Positions 35,280 through 44,266 of a DNA stretch of 64,000 bases are shown piece by piece; position 1 is the first letter of the stretch, and each line of letters opens with the position of its first letter. The notes under the pieces were generated by a model. That model was not told where the DNA came from. It worked only from the letters and a program-made list of their open reading frames with translations, and searched no databases. Source of the DNA: Comamonas sp. 26 (lineage in GTDB: Bacteria > Pseudomonadota > Gammaproteobacteria > Burkholderiales > Burkholderiaceae_C); contig NZ_PEFL01000003.1 in the NCBI RefSeq assembly GCF_002754475.1, positions 124,001 to 188,000 of the forward strand, written 5' to 3'. The position numbers and the translations under genes were made by a program.

Positions 35280-35648
35280 ATGGGCAACAAGCTTTACGTC
35301 GGCAATCTGCCTTATTCTTTCCGCGACCAAGATCTGGAGCAAGCCTTCAGCGAATTCGGTGCTGTGAACAGCGCCAAGGTCATGATGGAGCGCGACACTG
35401 GCCGTTCCAAGGGTTTCGGCTTTGTCGAAATGAGCAGCGATGCTGAAGCACAAGCTGCTATCCAAGGCCTGCACGGTCAAAACCACGGTGGCCGTGACCT
35501 CGTTGTGAACGAAGCACGTCCCATGGAGCCACGTCCTCCCCGTTCCGGCGGCTTCGGCGGCGGCTTCGGTGGCGGCCGTGAAGGCGGTGGCGGCTTCGGC
35601 GGTGGCCGTGGCGATGGCGGCGGTTACGGCCGTCGCAATAGCTATTAA
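35280..35648 (+). CDS. RRM-domain RNA-binding protein, glycine-rich (first of tandem pair)
   Basis: 122 residues. One RNA-recognition motif spans residues 1-80, with RNP2 LYVGNLPY and RNP1 KGFGFVEM, followed by a Gly/Arg-rich tail (GGFGGGFGGGREGGGGFGG) like plant and cyanobacterial glycine-rich proteins. AGGAG lies 7 bases before the ATG; an in-frame extension to 35187 is rejected. Such proteins often bind RNA during cold or stress. It has its own terminator, so the tandem copies are separately transcribed. Confidence 0.93.
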   Translation: MGNKLYVGNLPYSFRDQDLEQAFSEFGAVNSAKVMMERDTGRSKGFGFVEMSSDAEAQAAIQGLHGQNHGGRDLVVNEARPMEPRPPRSGGFGGGFGGGREGGGGFGGGRGDGGGYGRRNSY

Positions 35649-35666
35649 TTAGTTATCACCCATAAT

Positions 35667-35693
35667 AAAAAAGGATCTTCGGATCCTTTTTTT
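35667..35693 (+). terminator. Intrinsic terminator after the first RRM gene
   Basis: AAGGATC-TTCG-GATCCTT with a UUCG tetraloop, preceded by A-run and followed by TTTTT: a strong, symmetric intrinsic terminator 19 bases after the stop. Confidence 0.9.
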
Positions 35694-35879
35694 GTTGCTA
35701 AACGTTATCAAAGCGGTTTTCGAGCATTTATTTTTTCCATTAACCTCCCCCATAATTCGACACACTGGGATTTCCCAGTCGCAAGCGTATAGGTATTTAG
35801 GATTTTGTGCGTGTTTTCTTGCAGCCGACGTCCTGAAGTCGATCGCAAATTAAAGGCATTGAGGAGCTAGGAGTTATTA

Positions 35880-36389
35880 ATGGGCAATAAGCTTTATGTC
35901 GGCAACCTTCCATATGGTGTGCGCGACAATGATCTGGAGCAGGCATTCGGTCAATTTGGCGCAGTCGCCAGCGCACGCGTCATGATGGAACGCGACACCG
36001 GCCGCTCCAAAGGCTTTGGCTTTGTCGAAATGGGAAATGATGCCGAGGCACAAGCAGCTATTCAGGGCATGAATGGTCAGCCACTGGGCGGTCGCAGCCT
36101 TGTGGTCAACGAAGCACGCCCCATGGAGCCTCGTCCTCCTCGTACCGGCGGCTTTGGCGGCGGCTTCCGCAATGAAGGCGGATTTGGCGGTGGCAACCGC
36201 GAAGGTGGTTACGGTGGTGGTGGCGGCTATGGCAGCGGCCGTAGTGAAGGCGGCTACAACCGTGGTGGCGGCGAAGGCGGCGGTGGTTACGGTGGCCGCA
36301 GCGATGGCGGATTCCGCAGCCCCTACGGTTCAGGCCCACGTCATGGTGGTCGCGGCGGCTATGGCGGTGGCGATAACCGCGGCGAATAA
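35880..36389 (+). CDS. RRM-domain RNA-binding protein, glycine-rich (second of tandem pair)
   Basis: 169 residues. The RRM (residues 1-80; LYVGNLPY and KGFGFVEM) is nearly the same as in the upstream copy, but the Gly/Arg/Tyr-rich tail is about twice as long, with many GGGYG and GRSEGGY units. GGAG lies 8 bases before the ATG. The pair clearly arose by duplication, with the tail diverging by repeat expansion. Low-complexity RGG tails promote RNA binding and sometimes condensation; that role is inference here. Confidence 0.93.
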   Translation: MGNKLYVGNLPYGVRDNDLEQAFGQFGAVASARVMMERDTGRSKGFGFVEMGNDAEAQAAIQGMNGQPLGGRSLVVNEARPMEPRPPRTGGFGGGFRNEGGFGGGNREGGYGGGGGYGSGRSEGGYNRGGGEGGGGYGGRSDGGFRSPYGSGPRHGGRGGYGGGDNRGE

Positions 36390-36410
36390 ATTTCGCACCT
36401 CATCGCAAAT

Positions 36411-36438
36411 AAAAAAGGCACTGTTAAGTGCCTTTTTT
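36411..36438 (+). terminator. Intrinsic terminator after the second RRM gene
   Basis: AAAAAAGGCACT-GTTA-AGTGCCTTTTTT: 12-bp symmetric arms with A and T ends, so it can also stop transcription from the SDR gene on the other strand. Confidence 0.9.
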
Positions 36439-36488
36439 AATACTCTTGATATTGAAATGTATAGTCAAATATCTCCAGCGTATTAATT

Positions 36489-37274
36489 TCAATCCTTTTT
36501 CAGATAACGGGGTTTTCTCGTTTTTCCCTGTGTCACCTTGTCCCAGATCCATGCCGGAAGCATCCGCATCACCCGCCCTGCAATACCCATCTGCCAGGGG
36601 ATCACAACATATCGCGCCTTGCGCTCAATAACGCTACAGGCACGCCTCGCAAACTCAGATGGAGCGAGTAAAAAAGGCATGGGATAGGGATTGCTTTGCG
36701 TCAACGGAGTATCGATATAACCAGGCAACAAACTGGTTACAGACACCCCTGTTTTCTGCAGTTCTACACGTAAACTTTCGCAGTAGGAAATAGCCGCCGC
36801 CTTACTCGCTGAATATGCTGCATGCCCGGGTAAGCCACGAATACCAGCCACGCTGCATATCCCCACCAAGCGCCCAGAACCTCGCACCACCATGGGTGCA
36901 ATAAATGGCTGAAAGCTGGCTGCCAACCCCATGGTGTTGCAAGCGAGCACCTGCTGCATCACATCAAGGTCTTCCCGCAGTGAGGTATCCACGCCCCAAC
37001 TGATGCCTGCATTGGCAATCACAATGTCGGGCAGACCTTGCCGCTCCAGACATGCCAGCCCCGCATGGCAAGCGCTGTCGATTAGCGATAAATCCGCCTC
37101 ATAGACTGCATAGCGCTGCTCATCCATGCCAATGGACTGCGCCCATTGCTCAATGACCTGAGTGCGCCTGGCAACCAATGCCAATGACCAGCCAAGTTGA
37201 TAGTAGTGCAGAGCCAGTGCCTGGCCAATGCCGCTGGAGGCACCCGTGATATAGACCAGCCCCGGCTTTGTCAT
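36489..37274 (-). CDS. Short-chain dehydrogenase/reductase
   Basis: A 261-residue classical SDR: TGASSGIG (10-17) for NAD(P)H, NAG (88-90), catalytic S141, Y154 and K158 (YSASK). The C-terminus has a hydrophobic, basic tail (IPWQMGIAGRVMRMLPAWIW) that may touch the membrane. It starts 2 bases after lptC, so it belongs to the kdsD-kdsC-lptC operon, at the place where lptA and lptB usually follow. A role in envelope lipid or sugar metabolism is possible but unproven. Confidence 0.92.
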   Translation of the reverse strand: MTKPGLVYITGASSGIGQALALHYYQLGWSLALVARRTQVIEQWAQSIGMDEQRYAVYEADLSLIDSACHAGLACLERQGLPDIVIANAGISWGVDTSLREDLDVMQQVLACNTMGLAASFQPFIAPMVVRGSGRLVGICSVAGIRGLPGHAAYSASKAAAISYCESLRVELQKTGVSVTSLLPGYIDTPLTQSNPYPMPFLLAPSEFARRACSVIERKARYVVIPWQMGIAGRVMRMLPAWIWDKVTQGKTRKPRYLKKD

Positions 37275-37276
37275 TA

Positions 37277-37897
37277 TTACTTGGCCTTGCCCGGCTCAAT
37301 CACACCCTTGACACGGCCCTGCATCTGCAATATCTGATCAAGGTGGTGGTATTGCATGCTGTCGCCGGTAAATTTATCGCTGCCACGGGTCATGACCACG
37401 GGCTTGTTGGTGCTGACACGCTCTTCATTGGGCCAGATTTGCAGGAACTCACTTTCAAGCTGCATGGCAGGCAATGCCTTCTGGTTGGCGCGTGCAGCTA
37501 TGGGCTCGCGCGTGATGACGGCCTGACCAAACATTTGAATTTCCGAGCCATCGCCATTGCTCAAGGCACGATTGGAGCGGCCTACGGTTTTACGGCCATC
37601 CGGGGTAAAACTCAGCATGCGCGCATCGTCAATCTCCAGTGTATCGGTGTCCGGAAAGTGCTCGCCCGCTGTACCGCTCAAACGACTTTTGAGCCGCCCT
37701 GACACTTCGAAGTTCTTGATGACAAAGTCCTTCAAGAAATAGTCCGGGTCATGCTGCAGCACCCTCTCAGTGCCGACCGCAATGGGCTTAGGGGCGTTGC
37801 GCACCAGCCACCAGGTGCCTAGCGCCAGCAGGCCCATGATGAGTACCGGCAAGTACATCGAAGCCTTATCGCCCACACGGCGCCAATTCGCATTCAT
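37277..37897 (-). CDS. lptC: LPS export protein LptC
   Basis: A 206-residue inner-membrane-anchored protein: one N-terminal helix (MYLPVLIMGLLALGTWWLV) and a periplasmic beta-jellyroll that passes lipopolysaccharide from LptBFG to LptA. The ATG at 37897 overlaps the kdsC stop (ATGA), which fixes the start; an extension to 37957 would lie inside kdsC. Sequence similarity in LptC is low, so the call rests on topology, size and kdsD-kdsC context. Confidence 0.9.
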   Translation of the reverse strand: MNANWRRVGDKASMYLPVLIMGLLALGTWWLVRNAPKPIAVGTERVLQHDPDYFLKDFVIKNFEVSGRLKSRLSGTAGEHFPDTDTLEIDDARMLSFTPDGRKTVGRSNRALSNGDGSEIQMFGQAVITREPIAARANQKALPAMQLESEFLQIWPNEERVSTNKPVVMTRGSDKFTGDSMQYHHLDQILQMQGRVKGVIEPGKAK

Positions 37898-38454
37898 GAG
37901 CCATACCCCGCCAGCAGACCTGCGTAAGCGCCATTGGCCGCCAGCAACAGGTCGCAAAACTGCCGCACCGCGCCATCTCCACCGCAGCGGCTGCTGACCC
38001 AGTCTGCAACATGCAGAACCTCGTCGTGCGCATTGGCCGGGGCGCAGGCAAAACGGCTACGTCGCATAACGGGAAGGTCAGGCCAGTCATCCCCCATGGC
38101 TGCCGCCTGATCCCATTGCAAACCCAGCTCGGCCAGAATGGACTCGGCAGCAGGCACTTTGTCTTCGGTACCAAAGCGCGCATGTTCAATGCCCAGCTGC
38201 TTCAGGCGTAAACGCAGCGGTGCCGAATCGCGCCCCGTCACTACAGCAGGCGTGATGCCCGCCTTTTGCAGCATTTTCAGGCCGTGACCATCCAGCGTAT
38301 GAAAGCGCTTGAGCACCTCGCCTTCGCCAGAGAAGTACAAACCGCCATCGGTCAGCACGCCATCCACATCAAAGAAGACGACACGAACCTCTTGCGCTTT
38401 GAGCAGCAGTTGCGGATCCCATTGCTGGCTGGGAGTCAGAGCAGGTCGGTTCAT
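37894..38454 (-). CDS. kdsC: KDO-8-phosphate phosphatase KdsC
   Basis: A 186-residue HAD-family phosphatase without a cap domain, releasing KDO from KDO 8-phosphate for lipid A core synthesis. HAD motif I is FFDVDGVLTDGG, motif II VVTGRDS, and motif IV MGDDWPDLPVM. The start ATG overlaps the kdsD stop by one base (TGATG), and the stop overlaps the lptC start, so the three genes are translationally coupled. Confidence 0.96.
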   Translation of the reverse strand: MNRPALTPSQQWDPQLLLKAQEVRVVFFDVDGVLTDGGLYFSGEGEVLKRFHTLDGHGLKMLQKAGITPAVVTGRDSAPLRLRLKQLGIEHARFGTEDKVPAAESILAELGLQWDQAAAMGDDWPDLPVMRRSRFACAPANAHDEVLHVADWVSSRCGGDGAVRQFCDLLLAANGAYAGLLAGYGS

Positions 38455-39455
38455 CAAATCACCTTGGCACGCATCAAGTCGCGGATATGCACCACGCCCC
38501 GCAGTTGTTTGCGCTCATCCGTGACAAGCACTGCCGTTACGCCGCGCTCTTCCATCATGCGAGCTGCAGCAACAGCCAGCAGGTCAGGTTTGATGGTCAA
38601 AGGATTGGCGTGCATCACATCTTGCGCAGTCTGGGTGCGCAGGTCTATGCCTGCCTCAACACAGCGGCGCAAATCACCATCCGTGAAAATGCCAAGCAGC
38701 TCGCCTGTAGCATTGACCACAGCAGAGCAGCCAAGCCCCTTGGCACTCATTTCACGCATCAGCGCTACGGTACTGACGTCTTGTGCAACCTGAGGCACAT
38801 CCGCCCCGTGGCGCATCACATCTCGCACATGGGTCAGCAGACGACGGCCCAGCGCGCCGCCGGGATGCGAGCGGGCAAAGTCTTCGGCGCCAAAGCCTCG
38901 TGCATCCAGCAGAGCGACAGCCAACGCATCGCCCATGGCCAGTTGCGAGGTGGTGCTGGCAGTCGGTGCCAGATTCAACGGGCAGGCTTCTTTATCGACA
39001 CGGGTGTCCAACACCCAGTCGGCGTGCTTCGCCAATGTGGATTGCAGGCCGCCAGTGACTGCAACCAGTGGCACGCCCATGCGTTTGATGGCGGGCAAAA
39101 CGCCTGTCAGCTCATCCGTCTCACCGCTGTTCGACAGTGCCAGCACCAGATCATCGGCCGTCAGCATGCCAAGATCGCCATGGCTTGCTTCCGCCGGGTG
39201 CACAAAGAAGGAGGGCGTACCGGTAGATGCCAAAGTCGCGGCGATCTTGCGGCCCACATGCCCGCTCTTGCCCATACCCATGACCACCACGCGGCCCGGC
39301 AGTTGCAGCACGCGCTGCACAACTGCGGTGAATGCGCCATTGAGGCGAGCGGACATGGCACGCAAGGCATCCGCCTCAATATACAGAGCCTCACGGGCCA
39401 GGTTCAGAGCACGCGGTGCGTCGATCAGTCGCGAATGGGCAGCATCAGAATTCAT
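38454..39455 (-). CDS. kdsD: Arabinose-5-phosphate isomerase KdsD
   Basis: A 333-residue enzyme converting ribulose 5-phosphate to arabinose 5-phosphate for KDO synthesis. A SIS domain (residues about 40-175; GMGKSGHVGRKIAATLASTG, LSNSGETDE) is followed by two CBS domains (about 205-330), which may sense a nucleotide or product. First gene of the kdsD-kdsC-lptC-SDR run, divergent from apt. Confidence 0.96.
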   Translation of the reverse strand: MNSDAAHSRLIDAPRALNLAREALYIEADALRAMSARLNGAFTAVVQRVLQLPGRVVVMGMGKSGHVGRKIAATLASTGTPSFFVHPAEASHGDLGMLTADDLVLALSNSGETDELTGVLPAIKRMGVPLVAVTGGLQSTLAKHADWVLDTRVDKEACPLNLAPTASTTSQLAMGDALAVALLDARGFGAEDFARSHPGGALGRRLLTHVRDVMRHGADVPQVAQDVSTVALMREMSAKGLGCSAVVNATGELLGIFTDGDLRRCVEAGIDLRTQTAQDVMHANPLTIKPDLLAVAAARMMEERGVTAVLVTDERKQLRGVVHIRDLMRAKVI

Positions 39456-39568
39456 AGTTGGATTTTAGCCAGCCCGCACCGACCAGCCTGTGGACAACAT
39501 CCCTTTTGCCTGCATTTTGGGCCTGAACCCATACACTTACCTCCGTTCCGAACCCCTGAGACCGTCCC

Positions 39569-40126
39569 ATGCAAACTTCTACCAGCGTCAACGACTATCT
39601 GCGTGACCACATCCGTACCGTGTCGAACTGGCCGGCTCCGGGCGTGCAATTTCGCGATATCACGCCTTTGCTGCAGGATCCCAAGGTCTTCCGCGTACTG
39701 ACAGACGCCTTTGTCCAGCGCTATATGGACCCAGCGCTACGCCCCGATGTCGTCGCCGGCCTGGATGCCCGCGGCTTCATTCTGGGGGCGGTGATTGCGC
39801 ACGAACTGAATGTGGGCTTCATTCCTATCCGCAAGAAAGGCAAGCTGCCTTTTACTACGGTGGAAGAAACCTATGAGCTGGAATATGGCAGTGCCACGGT
39901 GGAGCTGCACACCGATGCCGTCAAACCCGGCCAGCGCGTGCTGCTGATTGACGACCTGATTGCCACTGGCGGCACCATGATGGCAGGCAAGAAGTTGCTG
40001 GAAAAACTGGGCGCCATAGTTGTGGAAGGCGCTGCCATTGTGGATCTGCCAGAACTAGGCGGCTCCAAACACCTCAAGGACAGTGGTTTGCCCTTATTCA
40101 CGCTAGTCGACTTCGCCGGGCACTGA
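39569..40126 (+). CDS. apt: Adenine phosphoribosyltransferase
   Basis: A 185-residue purine salvage enzyme joining adenine and PRPP to AMP. The PRPP-binding loop is [13 protein letters not shown] (near residues 127-139), and [10 protein letters not shown] (about 63-72) and RKKGKLP are family hallmarks. Divergent from kdsD; convergent with the hypothetical gene at 40149. Confidence 0.97.
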   Translation: MQTSTSVNDYLRDHIRTVSNWPAPGVQFRDITPLLQDPKVFRVLTDAFVQRYMDPALRPDVVAGLDARGFILGAVIAHELNVGFIPIRKKGKLPFTTVEETYELEYGSATVELHTDAVKPGQRVLLIDDLIATGGTMMAGKKLLEKLGAIVVEGAAIVDLPELGGSKHLKDSGLPLFTLVDFAGH

Positions 40127-40148
40127 TCCCGGACGCAAGCGCTGGGAC

Positions 40149-40838
40149 TTAGCGCAACTCGCCATACTGTGTCACTCCCAGAGAGCCGAGGCCAGACACG
40201 GCGAATTCGCCACCCTCTTCATGCCCGGAACCCGGGCCCAGCAAGGGGGCTCGGCGCGACGGATGCGTACCGGCAAGCGTCGCACCCGACTGCGCCACGG
40301 CTTGCTTGAAGGCATCCATTTCCAGCGAATCAATGGGCTCGAAAGCGCGACCGGCAAATGCGGGTTGTGCAGCGGCAACGGGGACTTGTCTCTGCGCAGT
40401 TACAGGTGCTGTCGCATGGCCGCCCAGTGGCGCGGCAAAATTCGGTGCCGGTGCGGCCTGAATCTGTCCGTTGACCCGCCAATACACGGCATGAACGCCC
40501 GCTTGCATGCGGGTTCTGGCCAGTTCGGCGATCAGGGCTTCAATGCTTCTTTGCTGCGAGGCATCTGCCGCATAGGCCGGAGCCAGATCAACCATGACGA
40601 CAAAGCGCTGCCCGCTGCTGTCGAGCGAAAGCACCTTGAACTTGTAGCCCGCGGAGAGGATGCCGACCCGCACCATGGCTTCACGCACGATGATATGCAA
40701 CTGCTCGCGCCTTGCAGAGCGCTCTCTGCGCTGCGTCTGGCGCGCGCTCGACTCATCCTCGTGGCGAGGCGCTTGCGTGCCACCGTCTTGGCGAGACCCG
40801 CGAGAAAACCATCGAAACAGGGACATGAGCACACTCAT
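40149..40838 (-). CDS. Hypothetical protein with Ala/Pro-rich linker
   Basis: A 229-residue protein. Residues 1-45 are basic and polar (RQTQRRERSARREQ). Residues 46-120 look like a compact alpha/beta domain (IIVREAMVRVGILSAGYKFKVLSLD). An Ala/Pro-rich linker and a Gly/Ser-rich tail ending in TQYGELR follow. No signal peptide or membrane helix. I do not recognise the family; it may be a Burkholderiales-specific protein. A second possible start is M5 (40826). Confidence 0.7.
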   Translation of the reverse strand: MSVLMSLFRWFSRGSRQDGGTQAPRHEDESSARQTQRRERSARREQLHIIVREAMVRVGILSAGYKFKVLSLDSSGQRFVVMVDLAPAYAADASQQRSIEALIAELARTRMQAGVHAVYWRVNGQIQAAPAPNFAAPLGGHATAPVTAQRQVPVAAAQPAFAGRAFEPIDSLEMDAFKQAVAQSGATLAGTHPSRRAPLLGPGSGHEEGGEFAVSGLGSLGVTQYGELR

Positions 40839-40967
40839 TTAAGCAAGGTTACAACAAGACACATTCTGCCTCCAGGGCAGAGACAGCTTGCGTAATTTGC
40901 TGAAATATTAGCCTGAGTCCGACATAGATCAAGCACGAAATCCAGAGCAAACGCTAAATATCACCCA

Positions 40968-41447
40968 TCAAGTACTGGCGACGCGGCGTCGGCTATCACC
41001 GGCACGGCGGGCCAGCACCTGGCCTGCCATGGTGACCAGTGCCAGGCCCAGAACGGGCTGGCGATTGGCCAGCTCTGTAAAACGCATGGCCGTCAGGCAC
41101 CACAGGCGGCTGGGTGCTGCAGCCTGGACCGTAGCGCGGCGCGGACGGTGGGCAAAGAATGCACCCTCGCCCACGATAGAGCCGGGCCCGACCAACGCGA
41201 GGCGAATTCTTTCTTTGGCATCCTGATAGTGGACGCTCAACGAGCCATATTCCACCATGTAAAGGTTACGATCCAGCGCACCTTCGGCAAACAACACCTC
41301 ACTGGCCGCAAGCGTGATCGGCTGCAGATACGGTGCCAGCAACTCCCACTGAGCTGCCGTGAGCATGCTTTGTGCGGTATCAGTGGCAACTGAAGTTGTC
41401 ATCGCCTGAATCAGCGCCGACAAGTCTTTAGATGTTGAAGCAGACAT
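40968..41447 (-). CDS. Cyclic-nucleotide-binding-domain protein without DNA-binding domain
   Basis: A 159-residue protein with a single CRP-type cNMP-binding domain (residues about 38-140; VLFAEGALDRNLYMVEYGSLSV, VGPGSIVGEGAFF, RRATVQAAAPS, in parts). It ends without the helix-turn-helix expected in CRP/FNR regulators, so it is probably a sensor or partner domain rather than a repressor. The ATG at 41447 is chosen over a TTG at 41453. Confidence 0.88.
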   Translation of the reverse strand: MSASTSKDLSALIQAMTTSVATDTAQSMLTAAQWELLAPYLQPITLAASEVLFAEGALDRNLYMVEYGSLSVHYQDAKERIRLALVGPGSIVGEGAFFAHRPRRATVQAAAPSRLWCLTAMRFTELANRQPVLGLALVTMAGQVLARRAGDSRRRVAST

Positions 41448-41537
41448 AAGCAATGGTTAGATCGCGACCGCCGCATGCAATCAGAGCAGGCAGCTCTTGA
41501 TCAGCAACATGGCCACTCATGGATAGAAGAAATTCAT

Positions 41538-41551
41538 TGTGCCATGGCACA
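41538..41551. promoter_or_regulatory. Perfect 14-bp palindrome upstream of the cNMP-domain gene
   Basis: TGTGCCATGGCACA is its own reverse complement and lies about 91 bases before the ATG. The ends resemble CRP/FNR half-sites (TGTG/CACA), but the spacing is two bases shorter than a CRP site. A regulator-binding site is possible. Confidence 0.35.
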
Positions 41552-41659
41552 CCATTAACGCAGGGTGAATGCTAAGTGACTCTGGCAATCCCGCCAATCA
41601 CTTACTAGGCTAAGTTACTTTAACTGACTCAAAGAGTCTGCATTGGCATGAACAACAGC

Positions 41660-41689
41660 AAAAAAGGATCGATAAATCGATCCTTTTTT
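41660..41689 (-). terminator. Intrinsic terminator behind pgk
   Basis: GGATCGAT-AA-ATCGATCC flanked by A6 and T6, 65 bases behind the pgk stop on the minus strand. The symmetric A/T flanks make it bidirectional in form. Confidence 0.88.
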
Positions 41690-41726
41690 GATAGCTACCA
41701 GAGCTCTACCCATCAAGACAGGCGCG
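41690..41726 (+). repeat. Dispersed element, copy 6
   Basis: GATAGCTACCAGAGCTCTAC and, after a short gap, ACAGGCGCG, a degenerate copy of the 10861 repeat; GATAGCTACCAG is shared with copy 2 at 18066. It abuts the pgk terminator. Confidence 0.45.
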
Positions 41727-41753
41727 GTATTTGACTAAAAGTTCAAGCCCGAC

Positions 41754-42947
41754 TCAACCGTTCGCGCGCTTTTGCAGAATTTCGAAGGCGGGCAGCATCT
41801 TGCCTTCCAGCACTTCGAGGAAAGCGCCGCCGCCGGTGGAGATGTAACCCACCTTGTCTTCGATGTTGTACTTCGCAATAGCCGCCAGAGTATCGCCGCC
41901 GCCAGCAATGCTGAAGGCGCTGGACTCAGCCACAGCCGTGGCGATGGCCTTGGTGCCACCGGCGAACTGATCGAACTCGAACACGCCCACAGGACCGTTC
42001 CAGACGATGGTGCCAGCCTTCTTCAACTGCTCGGCCAGCTTGGCAGCAGTTTCTGGGCCAATGTCCAGAATCATGTCGTCGTCTTCAACTTCAGTGGCCT
42101 TCTTCACCGTGGCGGGGGCATCTGCAGCAAAAGTCTTGGCAGTCACCACATCGGTAGGCACGGGCACGTCAGCGCCGCGTGCCGCCATGGCGTCGATCAC
42201 GGCCTTGGCATCAGCCACCAAGTCAGCTTCAGCCAGAGACTTGCCGATCTTCAGGCCAGCAGCCAGCATGAAGGTGTTGGCAATGCCGCCGCCCACGATC
42301 AGCTGATCGACCTTGTCGGCCAGCGACTTGAGGATGGTCAGCTTGGTCGAGACCTTGGAACCTGCCACGATGGCAGCCAGAGGGCGAGCAGGCGCAGCCA
42401 GAGCCTTGGTGATGGCATCAATCTCTGCGGACAGCAGCGGACCAGCGCAGGCAATGGGGGCGTACTCGGCGATGCCGTAAGTCGTGCCTTCAGCGCGATG
42501 GGCGGTGCCAAAGGCGTCGTTCACAAAGATGTCGCACAGCTTGGCCATCTTCTGTGCCAGTTCGGGCTTGTTCTTCTTCTCACCCACATTCACGCGGCAG
42601 TTTTCCAGCAGCACGACCTGGCCTGCAGCCACTTGCACGCCATCCACCCAGTTGGCAACCAGAGGCACGTCACGGCCCAGCAGCTCGGACAGGCGCTTGG
42701 CCACGGGAGCCAGCGAGTCTGCAGGCTTGAATTCGCCTTCGGTGGGACGTCCAAGGTGGCTGGTCACCATCACGGCGGCTCCGGCCTTCAGCGCCATTTC
42801 AATCGCAGGCACAGAGGCACGCACGCGGGTGTCCTCGGTGATTTCACCGGCGTCGTTCAGGGGAACGTTCAGGTCGGCACGAATGAAAACGCGTTGCCCC
42901 TGGACTTTGTCCTGGGCGCACAGATCGGAGAAGCGGATGATATTCAT
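41754..42947 (-). CDS. pgk: Phosphoglycerate kinase
   Basis: A 397-residue glycolytic enzyme. The N-terminal substrate domain has RADLNVPL and HLGRPTEG; the hinge and C-terminal nucleotide domain have [20 protein letters not shown] and GGGDTLAAI near residues 195, 325 and 355. The length is normal. It appears monocistronic, with the terminator at 41660 behind it. Confidence 0.98.
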   Translation of the reverse strand: MNIIRFSDLCAQDKVQGQRVFIRADLNVPLNDAGEITEDTRVRASVPAIEMALKAGAAVMVTSHLGRPTEGEFKPADSLAPVAKRLSELLGRDVPLVANWVDGVQVAAGQVVLLENCRVNVGEKKNKPELAQKMAKLCDIFVNDAFGTAHRAEGTTYGIAEYAPIACAGPLLSAEIDAITKALAAPARPLAAIVAGSKVSTKLTILKSLADKVDQLIVGGGIANTFMLAAGLKIGKSLAEADLVADAKAVIDAMAARGADVPVPTDVVTAKTFAADAPATVKKATEVEDDDMILDIGPETAAKLAEQLKKAGTIVWNGPVGVFEFDQFAGGTKAIATAVAESSAFSIAGGGDTLAAIAKYNIEDKVGYISTGGGAFLEVLEGKMLPAFEILQKRANG

Positions 42948-43126
42948 GCAGCAAAAAAGCGACCCGAAAGTCGCCCATACAAAGGTTGGAAAACAAAAAA
43001 TCTGCCGGTATTTTAGGGTGTCCGACCTGTTAAGTGCATGCGTTTACCCGCTTACTCGACTCAAAAACAGGAGCATCACTCGCTCGTGGTAACTGGGTTT
43101 CAGACCATTTACCTGCAACTCACAAG

Positions 43127-43150
43127 AAAACAGGAGCACTCAACTCCTGT
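43127..43150 (-). terminator. Putative terminator behind azlD
   Basis: ACAGGAG (43130-43136) and CTCCTGT (43144-43150) form a 7-bp stem with a 7-base loop; on the minus strand TTTTC follows. It begins 17 bases behind the azlD stop. A near-identical AAAACAGGAGCA block occurs again at 43066-43077 without the second arm. Confidence 0.6.
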
Positions 43151-43166
43151 ATATCTAGCGATGGGG

Positions 43167-43499
43167 CTACCAGCCCAAACCGATGTGCAACGGCAGATAG
43201 ATCACCATGCCCAAAGCGATGGTCCCCAAAATGCTGCGCTTGTAAAAAAAGTACACCACTGCAGCCGCTAATGCAGGCAACCGCGCGTCGGCAAAGCTGC
43301 TGATGAGCTGGCCGTTGCTCATCACAATCTCGGGAGCAATCACGGCAGCAAGGGCCGCCAGCGGTGCGTACTTGAGGCCGCGCTTGAGCCAATTGGGCAG
43401 GGGTACTTCCTGCTCGGGAATCATGAAGAAGGCGCGCGTCACCAAGGTGATGATGGCCAGGCCAATGCAGGCAATGACGATCCAGAAGCTGCTCATCAT
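43167..43499 (-). CDS. azlD: AzlD-family branched-chain amino acid exporter subunit
   Basis: A 110-residue membrane protein with about four hydrophobic segments (FWIVIACIGLAIITLVTRAFF; LAALAAVIAPEIVM) typical of AzlD/YgaH. With AzlC it forms an exporter for branched-chain amino acids, valine or methionine. It overlaps azlC by 4 bases, so the two are made together. Confidence 0.92.
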   Translation of the reverse strand: MMSSFWIVIACIGLAIITLVTRAFFMIPEQEVPLPNWLKRGLKYAPLAALAAVIAPEIVMSNGQLISSFADARLPALAAAVVYFFYKRSILGTIALGMVIYLPLHIGLGW

Positions 43500-44266
43500 G
43501 ACCGTCTCTCCTTGTCCGTGACTGCAGGCAACTGGCTCGCCTGCTTTTGCAGCTGCTCGGCCACCAAGCCCGCTGCAACGGCAGCCGCAATCGCTACCAG
43601 AATATTGAGCTTGAGCGGCAATGCAAACGCCGCCACCGCCGCCGTGCAGGCCACAACGGAAGCCACCCAGGTCGCGCGATCATTGAGCATGGACAGCAGC
43701 ACGCCCAGCAGCGCCAGCACGCCAGCAAAGCCCAGGCCCCAGGACAGCGGAATCTGATCGGCCAGAAAAATACCCAGCGTAGATGGAATCTGCCAGGCCA
43801 CCCAGTTGGTCACTGCGGCGCCCCAGAAATAGGGCAGTTGCTCTGGCTGCGGCTTGGCATCCGGGTAGCGGCGCATGAAGTTCACAAAAATCACGTCGCC
43901 GCTGAAATAGGCAGCCGTCAAACGATGGCGCAGGCTCAGGTGCGAAAAATAGCTGCGCCACATGCTCGACAAAATCACAAAGCGCAGGTTCACGCAGATG
44001 GCCGTGAACCAGACCACCCACAGCGGCGCACCCACGGCAATCAGCGGCAGAACGGCCAGCTGGGCGCTGCCGGCATAGGCGGTAAAGCCCATGAGTAGCG
44101 CCAGGGGCACAGAAAGGCCGCTTTTGACCATGGCCACGCCGGTGACCAGGCCCCAGGCTGCAATGCCCAGCGCCGTGCCGCTCATCTCTTTGGCACCCAG
44201 CCAGAAGAAAGGGTCTTTGACTATCGATTTCGCACGCTGGCTCAGCGTAAGCGCCTTATCCGTCAT
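43496..44266 (-). CDS. azlC: AzlC-family branched-chain amino acid exporter subunit
   Basis: A 256-residue inner-membrane protein with six to seven helices and the AzlC signature ([30 protein letters not shown]). The start overlaps the fmt stop by 4 bases, tying exporter translation to formylmethionyl-tRNA synthesis. Export of methionine or branched-chain amino acids is likely; substrate not proven. Confidence 0.93.
   Translation of the reverse strand: MTDKALTLSQRAKSIVKDPFFWLGAKEMSGTALGIAAWGLVTGVAMVKSGLSVPLALLMGFTAYAGSAQLAVLPLIAVGAPLWVVWFTAICVNLRFVILSSMWRSYFSHLSLRHRLTAAYFSGDVIFVNFMRRYPDAKPQPEQLPYFWGAAVTNWVAWQIPSTLGIFLADQIPLSWGLGFAGVLALLGVLLSMLNDRATWVASVVACTAAVAAFALPLKLNILVAIAAAVAAGLVAEQLQKQASQLPAVTDKERRS

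Larger units (their letters stand above)
41448..41753. other. 306-base gap between the cNMP gene and pgk
   Basis: No gene found. It holds a 14-bp perfect palindrome (41538-41551), the pgk terminator (41660-41689) and a dispersed repeat copy (41690-41726). Confidence 0.6.

Noticed and set aside
41772..43016. 414-codon open frame opposite pgk
   Set aside because: Antisense shadow of pgk, rich in His, Gly and Leu with no recognisable motif; pgk itself is certain.
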